Below are positions 24,848 through 34,195 of a stretch of DNA of 64,000 bases, piece by piece. Under the pieces are notes generated by a model. The model had not been told where the DNA came from, did no database searches, and worked only from the letters and a program-made list of their open reading frames with translations. The stretch covers positions 1 through 64,000 of the forward strand of contig CAZFST010000009.1 in the NCBI GenBank assembly GCA_964522015.1. The letters are read 5' to 3'. Positions within the stretch are counted from its first letter, which is position 1; every line of letters begins with the position of its first letter. This DNA comes from QQWI01 sp964522015. GTDB taxonomy: Bacteria > Bacillota > Clostridia > Peptostreptococcales > Acidaminobacteraceae. A program made the translations under genes and the position numbers.

Positions 24848-26128
24848 TTATCCAAAGTAATCACGGACTGCTTTTAAGGTATTGTTAACATCTTCATCCG
24901 CATGGGCTGCAGATAAAAACAGGCCTTCATACTGTGCCGGTGGCAATAAGACACCACGGGCTAGCATCCCTCTAAAGAATGCCCCATAGGCATGTGTATC
25001 ACATTTAGCCACATCAGAATAATTAGAGGGCTTGTAGTTTAGAAAAAATAGACAGACCATCCCTGCTTCCCTAACCACTGTGAAAGGAAGGTCATAATCT
25101 TTGAGAATCGACCTCAAACCTTCTTCAAGGGCTATGGCCTTATTGGTGATTGAAACATAGACTTCCGGGTGCTCTTTTAGATAAGTGAGTACTTTATAAC
25201 CCATGTACATGGCTAGAGGATTTCCCGAGAGGGTTCCAGCTTGATAGACGCCCCCAAGAGGCGAAACCATGGACATGATTTCTCGCTTACCGCCATAGGC
25301 ACCTACCGGCAATCCGCCTCCGATAATCTTGCCGAAACAAGTGAGATCTGCAGCAATACCAAAGTGTCCATATGCACCCTTTAGTCCAATGCGAAAACCA
25401 GTAATGACTTCATCAAAAATTAATACCGCACCATAATCAGTACACAGTTTTCTAAGGGTTTCCACAAATTCTTGTGTGGCGGCGATGACACCCATATTCC
25501 CTGCTATGGGTTCCAAGATGACGCAGGCAATGGTATTTCCTTGGTTCTCGAATAAAGCCTTAATGCCTTCACTATCATTGTAGTCCAGTACAAGGGTATC
25601 CTTGACCACATCTTCAGGTACCCCGAGACTTGTAGGAACCCCATATGTCAATGTTCCTGATCCCGATTTAACAAGTAGTGCATCCGAGTGACCATGGTAG
25701 CAACCTTCAAATTTAACAATTTTGGTTCTGCCAGTATAGGCGCGGGCAAGACGCAGGGCACTCATTGTGGCCTCAGTGCCCGAGTTGACCATACGGACCA
25801 TCTCAACAGAAGGTACTAACTCACATATCAACTCCGCCATTTCTACTTCAAGAGGTGTGGGGACGCCGTAGCTAGTGCCTCTTGCAAGTACATCGCTAAA
25901 ACCTTCGGTCAGCCACTGAGGGGCATGGCCAAAAATCATAGGGCCCCAAGATTGTATATAATCAATATAGCGGTTGCCATCCACATCGTACAAATATGGA
26001 CCTTTACCTCGTTCCACAAAAATCGGATCGCATCCAACGGATTTAAAAGCCCGCACCGGCGAATTGACACCACCAGGAATCACCTTTTTTGCCCGCTCAA
26101 ACCACTCAGCTGATTTTGTCATTAGCAT
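24848..26128 (-). CDS. hemL: glutamate-1-semialdehyde 2,1-aminomutase
   Basis: A 426-residue PLP enzyme converting glutamate-1-semialdehyde to 5-aminolevulinate. It contains IPGGVNSPVRAFKSVG near the N-terminus, NSGTEATMSALRLAR, FEGCYHGHSDALLVK, FDEVITGFR and the PLP lysine in FGKIIGGGLPVGAYGG. Length is normal. It overlaps hemB by 23 bp. AAGGAG precedes the ATG at 26128; an ATG two codons later is also possible. Confidence 0.96.
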   Translation of the reverse strand: MLMTKSAEWFERAKKVIPGGVNSPVRAFKSVGCDPIFVERGKGPYLYDVDGNRYIDYIQSWGPMIFGHAPQWLTEGFSDVLARGTSYGVPTPLEVEMAELICELVPSVEMVRMVNSGTEATMSALRLARAYTGRTKIVKFEGCYHGHSDALLVKSGSGTLTYGVPTSLGVPEDVVKDTLVLDYNDSEGIKALFENQGNTIACVILEPIAGNMGVIAATQEFVETLRKLCTDYGAVLIFDEVITGFRIGLKGAYGHFGIAADLTCFGKIIGGGLPVGAYGGKREIMSMVSPLGGVYQAGTLSGNPLAMYMGYKVLTYLKEHPEVYVSITNKAIALEEGLRSILKDYDLPFTVVREAGMVCLFFLNYKPSNYSDVAKCDTHAYGAFFRGMLARGVLLPPAQYEGLFLSAAHADEDVNNTLKAVRDYFG

Positions 26129-27083
26129 TCATCTCCTTAGCCAAATAGGGCGCAAAATAAGTAATAATCATGTCCGCACCAGCACGTTTAAAAGCAATCA
26201 TTTGTTCGTAAATTGCCATTGGACTCACAATTCCAGTTTTGACAGCCTGATAAAGCATGGCATATTCCCCGCTCACATGATAACAGACCACCGGTAAAGT
26301 AGTAGCTTTTTTCATGTCCGATAAAATATCCAAATACAGTGTCGCAGGCTTCACCATTAAAATATCCGCGCCTTCTTCCTCATCAAGTTGCCACTCCCGC
26401 CTAGCCTCTAAACGGTTGTGATAATCCATTTGATAGGCTTTTCTATCCCCAAAACCAGGAGCAGAATGGGCCGCTTCTCTAAAAGGGCCATAAAAGTTGG
26501 ACGCATATTTGACTGAGTAGCTCATAATGCCCACATCTTCAAAGTTCTCTTGGTTCAAGGCTGTTCGGATGGCTCCAACCCTGCCGTCCATCATATCAGA
26601 GGGGGCAACGTAGTCAACCCCCGCACGAGCATGGGACAAAGCAATCTTTTGCAGATAGCCTAAAGTGACATCGTTTAAAACATGACCCTCTTCACTGAGA
26701 ATTCCGCAGTGGCCATGGTCAGTATATTGGCACATACACACGTCGCTCATCACAATCATGTCAGGGCAAACCGCTTTAATGGCCCTGATGGCCCTTTGAA
26801 CAATGCCATCGTCAATAAAAGCCGATGTACCGCATGCATCTTTAAAGGCAGGAATCCCAAATACGATTACCGCATTAATACCCAGCGCTTTCAAGGCCAG
26901 GGCTTCTTTTGCAATCTCGTCCACCGATAGGTGAAAAACTTCGGGCATCCCCTTAATCTCTTGTCTGATGCCAACCCCTTCAACGGCAAACATGGGCATA
27001 ATCAAATCCGTTACTTTCAAATCAAATTCCCGCACCATGGCTCGAAGTGCTGGTGTGCGGCGATTCCGTCTTGGTCTAATCAT
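26106..27083 (-). CDS. hemB: delta-aminolevulinic acid dehydratase (porphobilinogen synthase)
   Basis: A 325-residue enzyme condensing two 5-aminolevulinates to porphobilinogen. The zinc site has C116, C118 and C126 (CMCQYTDHGHCG), indicating the zinc-dependent class. The two active-site lysines are K192 (SVKYASNFYGPFR) and K245 (MVKPATLYLD). It lies between the hemC-cobA-hemD fusion and hemL. Confidence 0.96.
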   Translation of the reverse strand: MIRPRRNRRTPALRAMVREFDLKVTDLIMPMFAVEGVGIRQEIKGMPEVFHLSVDEIAKEALALKALGINAVIVFGIPAFKDACGTSAFIDDGIVQRAIRAIKAVCPDMIVMSDVCMCQYTDHGHCGILSEEGHVLNDVTLGYLQKIALSHARAGVDYVAPSDMMDGRVGAIRTALNQENFEDVGIMSYSVKYASNFYGPFREAAHSAPGFGDRKAYQMDYHNRLEARREWQLDEEEGADILMVKPATLYLDILSDMKKATTLPVVCYHVSGEYAMLYQAVKTGIVSPMAIYEQMIAFKRAGADMIITYFAPYLAKEMNANDKIS

Positions 27084-27141
27084 GTAAAATCCTCTCTATT
27101 GGGCATTGACATCCATACTATTTATTAAACATCATCAAACA

Positions 27142-29628
27142 TTAATTGAGGGTTTCGATTAAAGTGTCAACCATGCTTTCCACGGTGTGGGATTTAGCTT
27201 GAATCACATTAAATGTCCCATAGGCATCCAAAGCTCCCCTTGTGACTGGACCAATCACAAGGGCTGTTGCAGTTTTCAGCAACACATAGGCTTGATCTCC
27301 AAGACTTTCAAAGAAGTGCTTCACCGTTGAGGCACTGGTAAAAGTGATAAGCCCCACCTTGTCCAACCCCGAAATCACAGCAGGGTCCAAGGGGGCAGCT
27401 ACAGCCTCATAGACTTGAACCTCATCCACATTGCAGATACCTTTAAGTGCGGTAATTAACTCAGGTCTAGCGTGTATGGCCCTCGGTAACAGTAAGTTGT
27501 GATGGGGTTCTAGCACTGGCGTTAGCACTTCAATCAGACTTTCAGTGACAAACTCCTCAGGCATTAAATCAGCAATAATGCCCTTTGATTTAAGGGCCTG
27601 GGCCGTTGCCGACCCAATGGCAATGATGGTCAGGTGGCCTAAAGAACGAGCATCTTTGCCTTGTTCATCCAGTTGCTCAAAAAAACGTCGTACCCCGTTT
27701 GCACTGGTAAAACAAAGATGACTGTACTCTGGTAACCGATTAATGCGATGATTTAAAGCCTCGTGACCACGGGACTCAATTTCAATGGTGGGAAACTCTA
27801 GCACGTTTGCGCCCAAATTCTCCAGTTGATTCACCAAAGAACTAGCCTGTTCCCTGGCCCGAGTAACACCAATGGTCTGTCCAAAAAGAGGCCTTGTGGT
27901 AAACCAATCAAGTTTATCTTGGGCTAGAACCACATGGCCCACCACGATAATAGCAGGAGAGGATACAGGGTTCTCCTCTTGTAACTTAGCAAGTGTGGCC
28001 AAAGTACCACTTAATTTGCGCTGCCTTAAATGGCTAGCCCAAGACACAAGCGCCGCCGGCGTTTCAGGGTTTTTCCCGTTTTCTATCAGTGACTCAGTGA
28101 TTTTAGCCAAAGAACCAAGGCCCATTAAAAAGACCAAAGTACCTTCATATTTTGCAATAGCTGGCCAATCTAAAGACTTTGTTTCGTCTGACCCGTCTTC
28201 TGAAGTAGGATTATCTTTTCTCAAGTGGCCAGTGATCACATGGAAACTGGATGCATAATCCCTATGGGTGACAGGGATGCCAGCATAGCCTAAACCACCG
28301 ATGGCAGAGGTGATACCGGGCACCACTTCAAAGGGAATACCAGCATCAAAGAGGGCTTCCCCTTCTTCACCGCCCCTACCAAAGACATAGGGGTCCCCAC
28401 CTTTTAGGCGTACCACACAGTGATGGGTTGAACCTAAATTCACAAGGGTTTGGTTGATATCCTCTTGGACCATGGCATGATTAGCCGCTGCCTTACCCAC
28501 ATATACCCGGGTTGCGGTTTTGGGCACCCAAGAAAGAAACTTTGGATTAGCAAGGCGATCGTAGACCACTGCATCGCAGAGTTCAAGTAGGGCTTTGCCT
28601 TTTAGGGTCATGAGCTGGGGGTCACCACAGCCAGCACCCACTAAAAATACTCGGGGGGCCTGATAAGGCTTTGCTAGTGGATTCCCAGGGGTTGTAATAA
28701 CAGGCATATTAACCAGAGCCGCTTCAAGTTTTGCCTCAAGGGACTCTGCAAGGCGCAGGCCTAAGCGACCAGCGGTTTCATAAGAAGGCAGGGCACTAAA
28801 CACAGTGTCTTTAACAAGCTTAGTACCTGCTTCATCCCCAATAAGGCCGGTTAAAGTCATGCCTGTGGCATCAATTGTGGTCCACGCACCAACTGGCATG
28901 TGGCACCCACCGCCGAGCCTCCCCAAAAACCCGCGCTCGGCTAGCATTTGTAGCTGCGCCTCTTCGTCCAATAAGGATTCGGCCAGCAGCTCCAAACGCT
29001 CGTCCCCGGACCTTACCTGAAGTCCTAAAAGGCCCTGGGCCGGTGCCGGTAGCATCTCCTCTGGAGACAGGGTCAACAAGCCCTCAGGCTTTAAACCTAA
29101 GCGGTCAAGACCTGCCTGAGCAAGTACAATGGCATCGTAATCCTCTTCAACTAGTTTTCTAAGTCTTGTATCCACATTGCCCCGGATGCCCTTAATTTGA
29201 AAATCCGGTCTAAGGGACAGCAGTTGGAAAGCTCGGCGCTTGCTACCTGTGCCGATTATCGCCCCCTGTGGCAGGTCCATCACGCTTTTAAGGGGGACCT
29301 TTGAAATGAGAGCATCCCGAGCATCGGCCCGAAGAACAGCTGGTAAAAACATCAAGCCCGACGTCACCGTTGTTGGCATGTCTTTTAAGGAGTGGATGGC
29401 TAAATCAATGGCCCCATCTAAAAGAGCCTGTTCGATTTCTTTGACAAAAAGACCCTTGTCCCCAATTTTGTCCAGGGCTATATCTTGAATAGCATCGCCT
29501 TTTGTGACGATGATTTGGATGTCGATTTCAAGTTGCGGGTGATACTTCAGTAGTTGCGCCTTAATCCAATGGGTTTGGGCCAATGCTAATTTTGAGCCCC
29601 TTGAGCCCAGAGTTAGTTTCATATTCAT
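27142..29628 (-). CDS. hemC/cobA/hemD: HemC-CobA-HemD triple fusion
   Basis: An 828-residue protein joining three consecutive enzymes. Residues 1-305 are porphobilinogen deaminase, with SKLALAQ, GTGSKRRAFQL and dipyrromethane Cys242 (LGGGCHMPVGA). Residues 325-575 are uroporphyrinogen III C-methyltransferase (VFLVGAGCGDPQLMTLKG, LKGGDPYVFGRGGEE, PGITSAIGG). Residues 582-828 are uroporphyrinogen III synthase (GVTRAREQASSLV, LCFTSANGVRRFF, TFTSASTVKHFF). It turns porphobilinogen into precorrin-2, which commits flux to corrinoid or siroheme. CobA-HemD fusions are common in Clostridia; having HemC in front as well is less so. AAGGAG precedes the ATG. Confidence 0.95.
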   Translation of the reverse strand: MNMKLTLGSRGSKLALAQTHWIKAQLLKYHPQLEIDIQIIVTKGDAIQDIALDKIGDKGLFVKEIEQALLDGAIDLAIHSLKDMPTTVTSGLMFLPAVLRADARDALISKVPLKSVMDLPQGAIIGTGSKRRAFQLLSLRPDFQIKGIRGNVDTRLRKLVEEDYDAIVLAQAGLDRLGLKPEGLLTLSPEEMLPAPAQGLLGLQVRSGDERLELLAESLLDEEAQLQMLAERGFLGRLGGGCHMPVGAWTTIDATGMTLTGLIGDEAGTKLVKDTVFSALPSYETAGRLGLRLAESLEAKLEAALVNMPVITTPGNPLAKPYQAPRVFLVGAGCGDPQLMTLKGKALLELCDAVVYDRLANPKFLSWVPKTATRVYVGKAAANHAMVQEDINQTLVNLGSTHHCVVRLKGGDPYVFGRGGEEGEALFDAGIPFEVVPGITSAIGGLGYAGIPVTHRDYASSFHVITGHLRKDNPTSEDGSDETKSLDWPAIAKYEGTLVFLMGLGSLAKITESLIENGKNPETPAALVSWASHLRQRKLSGTLATLAKLQEENPVSSPAIIVVGHVVLAQDKLDWFTTRPLFGQTIGVTRAREQASSLVNQLENLGANVLEFPTIEIESRGHEALNHRINRLPEYSHLCFTSANGVRRFFEQLDEQGKDARSLGHLTIIAIGSATAQALKSKGIIADLMPEEFVTESLIEVLTPVLEPHHNLLLPRAIHARPELITALKGICNVDEVQVYEAVAAPLDPAVISGLDKVGLITFTSASTVKHFFESLGDQAYVLLKTATALVIGPVTRGALDAYGTFNVIQAKSHTVESMVDTLIETLN

Positions 29629-29703
29629 GTTGGGGTCTCCTTTATATTTTCTTTAATATCTTTCCCAGCACTTGCCTCTTACCTTTGCACTTGTACTTAC
29701 CTT

Positions 29704-30342
29704 TTATAGTCCTCGAAGCCACTCTTGTATCCTGTCAGTAATCAGCGCCAATTGCGCAGTTTTCTCTGGTTCTTCTAATTCAATGGCAGTTTGCCTTGCT
29801 TGTTTTAAGCTTTCTAAAAACTGGTCTGTTTCTTGCGGTAGCTTATCTCCTAAATAGGCCTTCAAATGCTTCGCAAAACCCGGAACCGTCCCTTGCGTAG
29901 ATACTGAAATCCCTAATTCACCTCGCCATAGGGTGGCCATGGTGTGAAAATCATTATCTTCTTGGCTATCTGCACGGTTACACAAAATGCCCTGCCCTTG
30001 ACAATGGGTCATCACCTTTTGATTATAAAGAGCATCACTGGTTGCAATCAAGACAAAAGAAAAATCCCGTAGATTATCAACTGACAAAGGATCTAAGCCA
30101 AAATTCTGCACTTCCTTTGTATCTTCATTTTCACTGATTTTTGCATTTAGATCTGATTCAGATTTGGCTTGTATCATTTCATATTCTTTTATATCTGCAC
30201 TTGCCCTTCCCCAATACACCTCATCATAAACCCAAATATCAGCCCCTTGGTCTCTAAACTGCTGGGCTTTGCGCTGACCTATTTTGCCATACCCCACCAC
30301 CAGTACTTTCTTATGGGCAACATTGACAAGTAGTGGTAACAT
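29704..30342 (-). CDS. sirC: precorrin-2 dehydrogenase (SirC/CysG N-domain type)
   Basis: A 212-residue NAD-dependent enzyme with a Rossmann start (KVLVVGYGKIGQRKAQQF), FVLIATSD, and ILCNRADSQEDNDFHTMA followed by ISVSTQGTVPGFAKHLK, as in Met8p and the CysG N-terminal half. It oxidises precorrin-2 to sirohydrochlorin, the substrate of CbiK. The middle loop (about 50-90) is longer than usual and rich in Glu and Asp. Its ATG directly follows the hemA stop (TAAATG). Confidence 0.92.
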   Translation of the reverse strand: MLPLLVNVAHKKVLVVGYGKIGQRKAQQFRDQGADIWVYDEVYWGRASADIKEYEMIQAKSESDLNAKISENEDTKEVQNFGLDPLSVDNLRDFSFVLIATSDALYNQKVMTHCQGQGILCNRADSQEDNDFHTMATLWRGELGISVSTQGTVPGFAKHLKAYLGDKLPQETDQFLESLKQARQTAIELEEPEKTAQLALITDRIQEWLRGL

Positions 30343-31677
30343 TTAGTCGTCCTCCTGATGGGTGGTAAATAGCTTTTGAAGCCAATAGGTTGCGCCGTCT
30401 CGCTCTTCTTGGGTTTCTAGGCTGTTGAGGTTTTGGATGGGACTGCGGACAATCCGTTTGAGGGCTGCCTGCATGGCTTTATCCACAATGGCCCGTTGGT
30501 GGCGGTCTAAATTCAGTTTTTCATCCACAAAGGACATAGCATCGGTATGGCTTTTTGTCACCAAGTCCCCCAGATCTTTCAAGGTGGTATGGACACTGGC
30601 TCTTTCCAACCAACTTGCCATTTTAGCCACGTGGTCTGCCACTAACACGTGGGCCTTATCAACCAGCAATTGCCTCTGGGCTTGATTTTGTTCCACTGTC
30701 TTTGAGAGGGTTTCTAAGTTAATCAGTTGAATCGTTGGTAGTTCTGCTACCTGGTCATCCACATCTTTTGGAAGGGATAAATCAAGGACCACCATCTCAT
30801 GGGTAACAGTCATAAAATCAGCCTTTGTAAAGACCATATGGGGCGCTGCAGTGGCTGTAATCACACAATCCATTTGACTAATAGCAGCGGCTTTACTGTC
30901 ATAGGCCACGGCTTCTATATCTGGGTACCGCTCTTGAATTGCTATGATTTTATCCTTTGAACGATTTGAAACCGTGATTTTCCCACCTAAGGCATGGGCA
31001 TGCTGAATGGCTAAAAGGCCCATTTCCCCAAGGCCAACCACCAGTAGCCGCTTTCCTTTTAATGGCATTACTTCTGCCATGAGTTTTACCCCAACATAAC
31101 TAAGGGACAGGGGTATTTCTGATATTTTAAGGGCGCTTTTAATTTTTTTTGCACTGGCTATGGCATCCCTAAAAGTCACATTTAATATTCTCTGTGTACA
31201 ACCAAGTTCTTGGGCCATGTGATGGGCGGCTTTCATTTGACCAATAATCTGGTCTTCACCCAGTACAATTGAATCCAGTCCCACAGCCACCTGGACCATA
31301 TGCTCTAGAGCGTCTTCTCCTGTTTTTAGATAGAGATAAGCACCAATTGCATCTCTATTTAACAATGTCTCTGTTTGGTTTTCTGTTTGGTTTTCTGTTT
31401 GGGTTAATACCTGGGTAATCCCTTGCGTCTGTTGATTAAAAAAGTTTTGAACACGTATAATCCCATCTGCCATTGACTTTTTAGGCGTAGCAAAATAGAC
31501 CTCAAAACGACCACAGGTATTTAAAATCACCACTTCTGAAATCGCAGATGTACCTACTTCTGGTGGATCTAGCAGTTTCAACATGGCTTCAATTTTTCGG
31601 GCCTCACTAAGGGCCATACATTCCAAGAGTGCAACTGGTGCTGTTTGATGGTTAATCCCTATCACGGCTATATTCAC
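30343..31677 (-). CDS. hemA: glutamyl-tRNA reductase
   Basis: A 444-residue enzyme reducing glutamyl-tRNA to glutamate-1-semialdehyde. It has INHQTAPVALLE near the start, catalytic Cys55 in LNTCGRFEVYF, the GLDSIVLGEDQI segment and the NADPH site LLVVGLGEMG. A small in-frame expansion (TQTENQTENQTE, from a 12-bp repeat at 31371-31406) lies in the loop near residue 95. It starts at a GTG behind AAAGGAGT. Confidence 0.96.
   Translation of the reverse strand: MNIAVIGINHQTAPVALLECMALSEARKIEAMLKLLDPPEVGTSAISEVVILNTCGRFEVYFATPKKSMADGIIRVQNFFNQQTQGITQVLTQTENQTENQTETLLNRDAIGAYLYLKTGEDALEHMVQVAVGLDSIVLGEDQIIGQMKAAHHMAQELGCTQRILNVTFRDAIASAKKIKSALKISEIPLSLSYVGVKLMAEVMPLKGKRLLVVGLGEMGLLAIQHAHALGGKITVSNRSKDKIIAIQERYPDIEAVAYDSKAAAISQMDCVITATAAPHMVFTKADFMTVTHEMVVLDLSLPKDVDDQVAELPTIQLINLETLSKTVEQNQAQRQLLVDKAHVLVADHVAKMASWLERASVHTTLKDLGDLVTKSHTDAMSFVDEKLNLDRHQRAIVDKAMQAALKRIVRSPIQNLNSLETQEERDGATYWLQKLFTTHQEDD
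31371..31406. repeat. 12-bp tandem repeat inside hemA
   Basis: CTGTTTGGTTTT is present twice exactly and a third time with changes (plus-strand sense). It codes for E-N-Q-T repeats and is probably a neutral loop expansion. Confidence 0.8.
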
Positions 31678-31715
31678 AGGACACTCCTTTACTTTTATCT
31701 TTTATCACTTATCTT

Positions 31716-32525
31716 TTATCTTTTGATTTCTTGACTCCGTTGGTTAAAAAAAGCCTCACGGTCTTTAAAACCATGCTCTCCGATGACGGTTTTAAGTGCC
31801 ACTAACCATGGTTGCTTAAGACCCGCCGATGCCAAGGCTTCAACATCACTAAAAACGGTATCCCCACTGCCTTCTTTTATGATTTGCCCCTGTTTTAAAA
31901 CAGAGACCCTGTCACATAGGCCGTATATTAAATCCATGTCATGGGATGCAATCAAAACTTTCTTTCCCCTTGCCACAAGGTCTTTGATTAAAACAACCAT
32001 TTGATCCGTCACCCCAGGGTCTAACCCCGAAGTGGGTTCATCTAATAATATCACAGGATGGCCCATTGCCAAAATGCCAGCCATTGCAACCCGTTTTTTT
32101 TCACCAAAACTCAGGTGATGGACAGAGCGATCTTCAAACCCACTGAGATTCACCGATACAAGTGCTGCTTTTACTGCTTCTTTCACTGCCGCTTGATTCA
32201 TACCCATATTGAGGCAACCATAGGCAACATCGTCAAAAACAGTATTTAAAATCAGCTGTGTGTCCGGATTTTGAAATACCATGCCCACCTGTTGAAAATG
32301 GCCTTTCAGGGTTTGCTTTTGATACTTAAGGGGTTGTTTTTCCCAGCTAACCAAGCCCTCTTGGGGCCTCAATAGTCCAAGCATCACTTGCAGCAAAGTG
32401 GACTTCCCCGCGCCACTGGCGCCTATGAGACCAAGACAAGAGCCACTCCCAAGATCCAGCGAAACATTCTTCAGGGCCACTTGACCCAGTGGATAAGAAT
32501 AAGCAACATTTTCCAATTTTAACAT
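31716..32525 (-). CDS. cbiO: cobalt ECF transporter ATPase CbiO
   Basis: A 269-residue ABC ATPase: Walker A GASGAGKST, Q-loop VFQNPDTQL, signature LSFGEKKRVAMAG, Walker B VILLDEPTSGLD and switch His in IASHDMD. VFQNPDTQL and FDDVAYG are typical of ECF/cobalt ATPases. It follows cbiQ by 39 bp and belongs with cbiMNQ. Confidence 0.94.
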   Translation of the reverse strand: MLKLENVAYSYPLGQVALKNVSLDLGSGSCLGLIGASGAGKSTLLQVMLGLLRPQEGLVSWEKQPLKYQKQTLKGHFQQVGMVFQNPDTQLILNTVFDDVAYGCLNMGMNQAAVKEAVKAALVSVNLSGFEDRSVHHLSFGEKKRVAMAGILAMGHPVILLDEPTSGLDPGVTDQMVVLIKDLVARGKKVLIASHDMDLIYGLCDRVSVLKQGQIIKEGSGDTVFSDVEALASAGLKQPWLVALKTVIGEHGFKDREAFFNQRSQEIKR

Positions 32526-32564
32526 ATTAACTCCCTTTGTTTTGCCCGGGCACCTTATGACCCT

Positions 32565-33212
32565 TTACGCCCCCAGCTTCAATAGACTACTGATATAATG
32601 CTGATGGGCTTTTGCCACCACCCGACCTAAGAGTGTGCCACTTAATTGTCCCAAAGATTTAAGACTCCCCAAGGGGGTTTGATGACCAAGACGTAGGGTC
32701 TGGGCCTTATGGATGGCGGCGGCTTCTTCTAATAGGATAAATATGAATCGGTAACTGGTTTCAAATATACGGAGCAGTGTTTTAGGGATCCCGAGTTTTG
32801 AAAGCCCTTTAAGAGTTTGTGGCATGGGGGTTGAATAGGCATATGCCATAAGTCCGTGAAAGCAACCTAAACTCCTTAAAAACGCGATTTGAGCCAGATG
32901 GATTTGAGAAGAACTGGTACTGAGGCTAATCAGGGGACTTCCCCCGTGGCCCCAACTGATGGCAACAAGCAAAGAAAAAGCGCTTAACCCCAACATCGCA
33001 GACATGGTCAGCATTCCCTTAAAATAAGTGGACCACTTGAAAAATTGAGACCTTGCCATTACCCAAACACTGAGTATGATCACTACTGAAGTGGTGATGC
33101 CATTGGCCTTCCAAAAGAGGAGGGCCATGGCACAGAAAGTGGTGAAAGCTTTAAGGGCAAGTGATTTTGATCTAAAAGGATGATGATGGGCGATAACATC
33201 CAGACTAATCAC
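32565..33212 (-). CDS. cbiQ: cobalt ECF transporter membrane subunit CbiQ
   Basis: A 215-residue membrane protein with about four to five helices and the coupling motif region ETSYRFIFILLEEAAAIHKAQTLRLG (an A-x-x-x-R-x-x-x-like coupling helix). It is slightly shorter than the usual 225-265 residues. It starts at a GTG overlapping the end of cbiN by 8 bp. Confidence 0.9.
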   Translation of the reverse strand: MISLDVIAHHHPFRSKSLALKAFTTFCAMALLFWKANGITTSVVIILSVWVMARSQFFKWSTYFKGMLTMSAMLGLSAFSLLVAISWGHGGSPLISLSTSSSQIHLAQIAFLRSLGCFHGLMAYAYSTPMPQTLKGLSKLGIPKTLLRIFETSYRFIFILLEEAAAIHKAQTLRLGHQTPLGSLKSLGQLSGTLLGRVVAKAHQHYISSLLKLGA

Positions 33213-33486
33213 GGTTTAACTGCCTCTTATATAGGGCTAAGCAAATAGCAAGTACCATCACCCCAATGGCCCCCTGGGCCACAAATATAAAGACTTCCAG
33301 AGTTGATGAGGGTTCGAATAGGCTGGAAAACCATGGTGTATACTGAGGTGCCAATTGTTGAATGGCCTCAGTGGCTTGATCGTCGGTACCTAGAAAGCTT
33401 GCAGTGATAGACAGGTAGGTTGTCCACCCTACCAATGACAGTAAAACTAAAACAATCATCCAATACTTAAAATTATTGCGCTTCAT
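33205..33486 (-). CDS. cbiN: cobalt transport protein CbiN
   Basis: A 93-residue protein with two membrane helices (YWMIVLVLLSLVGWTTYL and the VFIFVAQGAIGVMVLAI region) and a conserved extracellular loop (GTDDQATEAIQQLAPQYTPW) that inserts into CbiM. I start at the ATG at 33486, with AAGGAGA seven bases upstream; it overlaps cbiM by 14 bp. Confidence 0.92.
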   Translation of the reverse strand: MKRNNFKYWMIVLVLLSLVGWTTYLSITASFLGTDDQATEAIQQLAPQYTPWFSSLFEPSSTLEVFIFVAQGAIGVMVLAICLALYKRQLNRD

Positions 33487-34195
33487 ATAAGGGTCTCCTT
33501 TCAAGCTCAAGGTTAGTGATATAGTCCATTACAAAGACGGTTAGGATACCCTCTGCAATGGCAATTGGCACCTGGGTTAGAGCAAAGACACCAAGGAATT
33601 TAATAAAGGCCCCCATAAAACCACTGACTGGGTCTGGATAAGCAAGAGCCAGTTGCATTGAGGTAGCAATATAGGTCATCCAATTACCAAGGGTTGCTGC
33701 TAAAAACACCTTCAACCATTTTGGTGTATTGAGCTTGCCAAGGGACTTATAAATCAACCAACTGACAAGGGGCCCTAAAAAGGCCATGGTAAAGCTATTG
33801 GCGCCAAGGGTTGTCAAGCCCCCATGACCCAGCAACAAGGTTTGAAATAGCAATACCGCTAAACCAATCAGGACCATCACCGCAGGTCCTAACAAGATGG
33901 CTCCAAGACCAACACCGGTGGGATGTGAACTTGACCCCATCACCGATGGCATTTTTAAAGACGACAGTGTAAATGCAAAGGCAGCCATGACCCCAATTAA
34001 ATAGAAATTGTGTGGCGCATTTGACATGACTTTTATTACCCGCAATAGCGCTATACCAATAATCGGTATCATCACTGCACTCCAAAAAATAGCCCAGGAT
34101 AATGGTAAAAACCCCTCTGCAATATGCATGGCAAAGGCACTGGTGCCCAAAGTCATCATTATAAAGGTAGTTGCTATCATCAATTTTTGTTTCAT
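33473..34195 (-). CDS. cbiM: cobalt ECF substrate-binding subunit CbiM
   Basis: A 240-residue membrane protein. A signal peptide ending AFA is followed by MHIAEGFLP; after cleavage this Met-His end helps bind Co(II). Later motifs are SSLKMPSVMGSSSHPTGVGLGA and LGANSFTMAFLGP. It starts at an ATG behind AAGGAGG and overlaps cbiJ by 4 bp. Confidence 0.94.
   Translation of the reverse strand: MKQKLMIATTFIMMTLGTSAFAMHIAEGFLPLSWAIFWSAVMIPIIGIALLRVIKVMSNAPHNFYLIGVMAAFAFTLSSLKMPSVMGSSSHPTGVGLGAILLGPAVMVLIGLAVLLFQTLLLGHGGLTTLGANSFTMAFLGPLVSWLIYKSLGKLNTPKWLKVFLAATLGNWMTYIATSMQLALAYPDPVSGFMGAFIKFLGVFALTQVPIAIAEGILTVFVMDYITNLELERRPLYEAQ

Noticed and set aside
27872..29488. Plus-strand frames opposite the HemC-CobA-HemD gene
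   Set aside because: They are shadows of a GC-richer coding strand; none has a ribosome site or family pattern.
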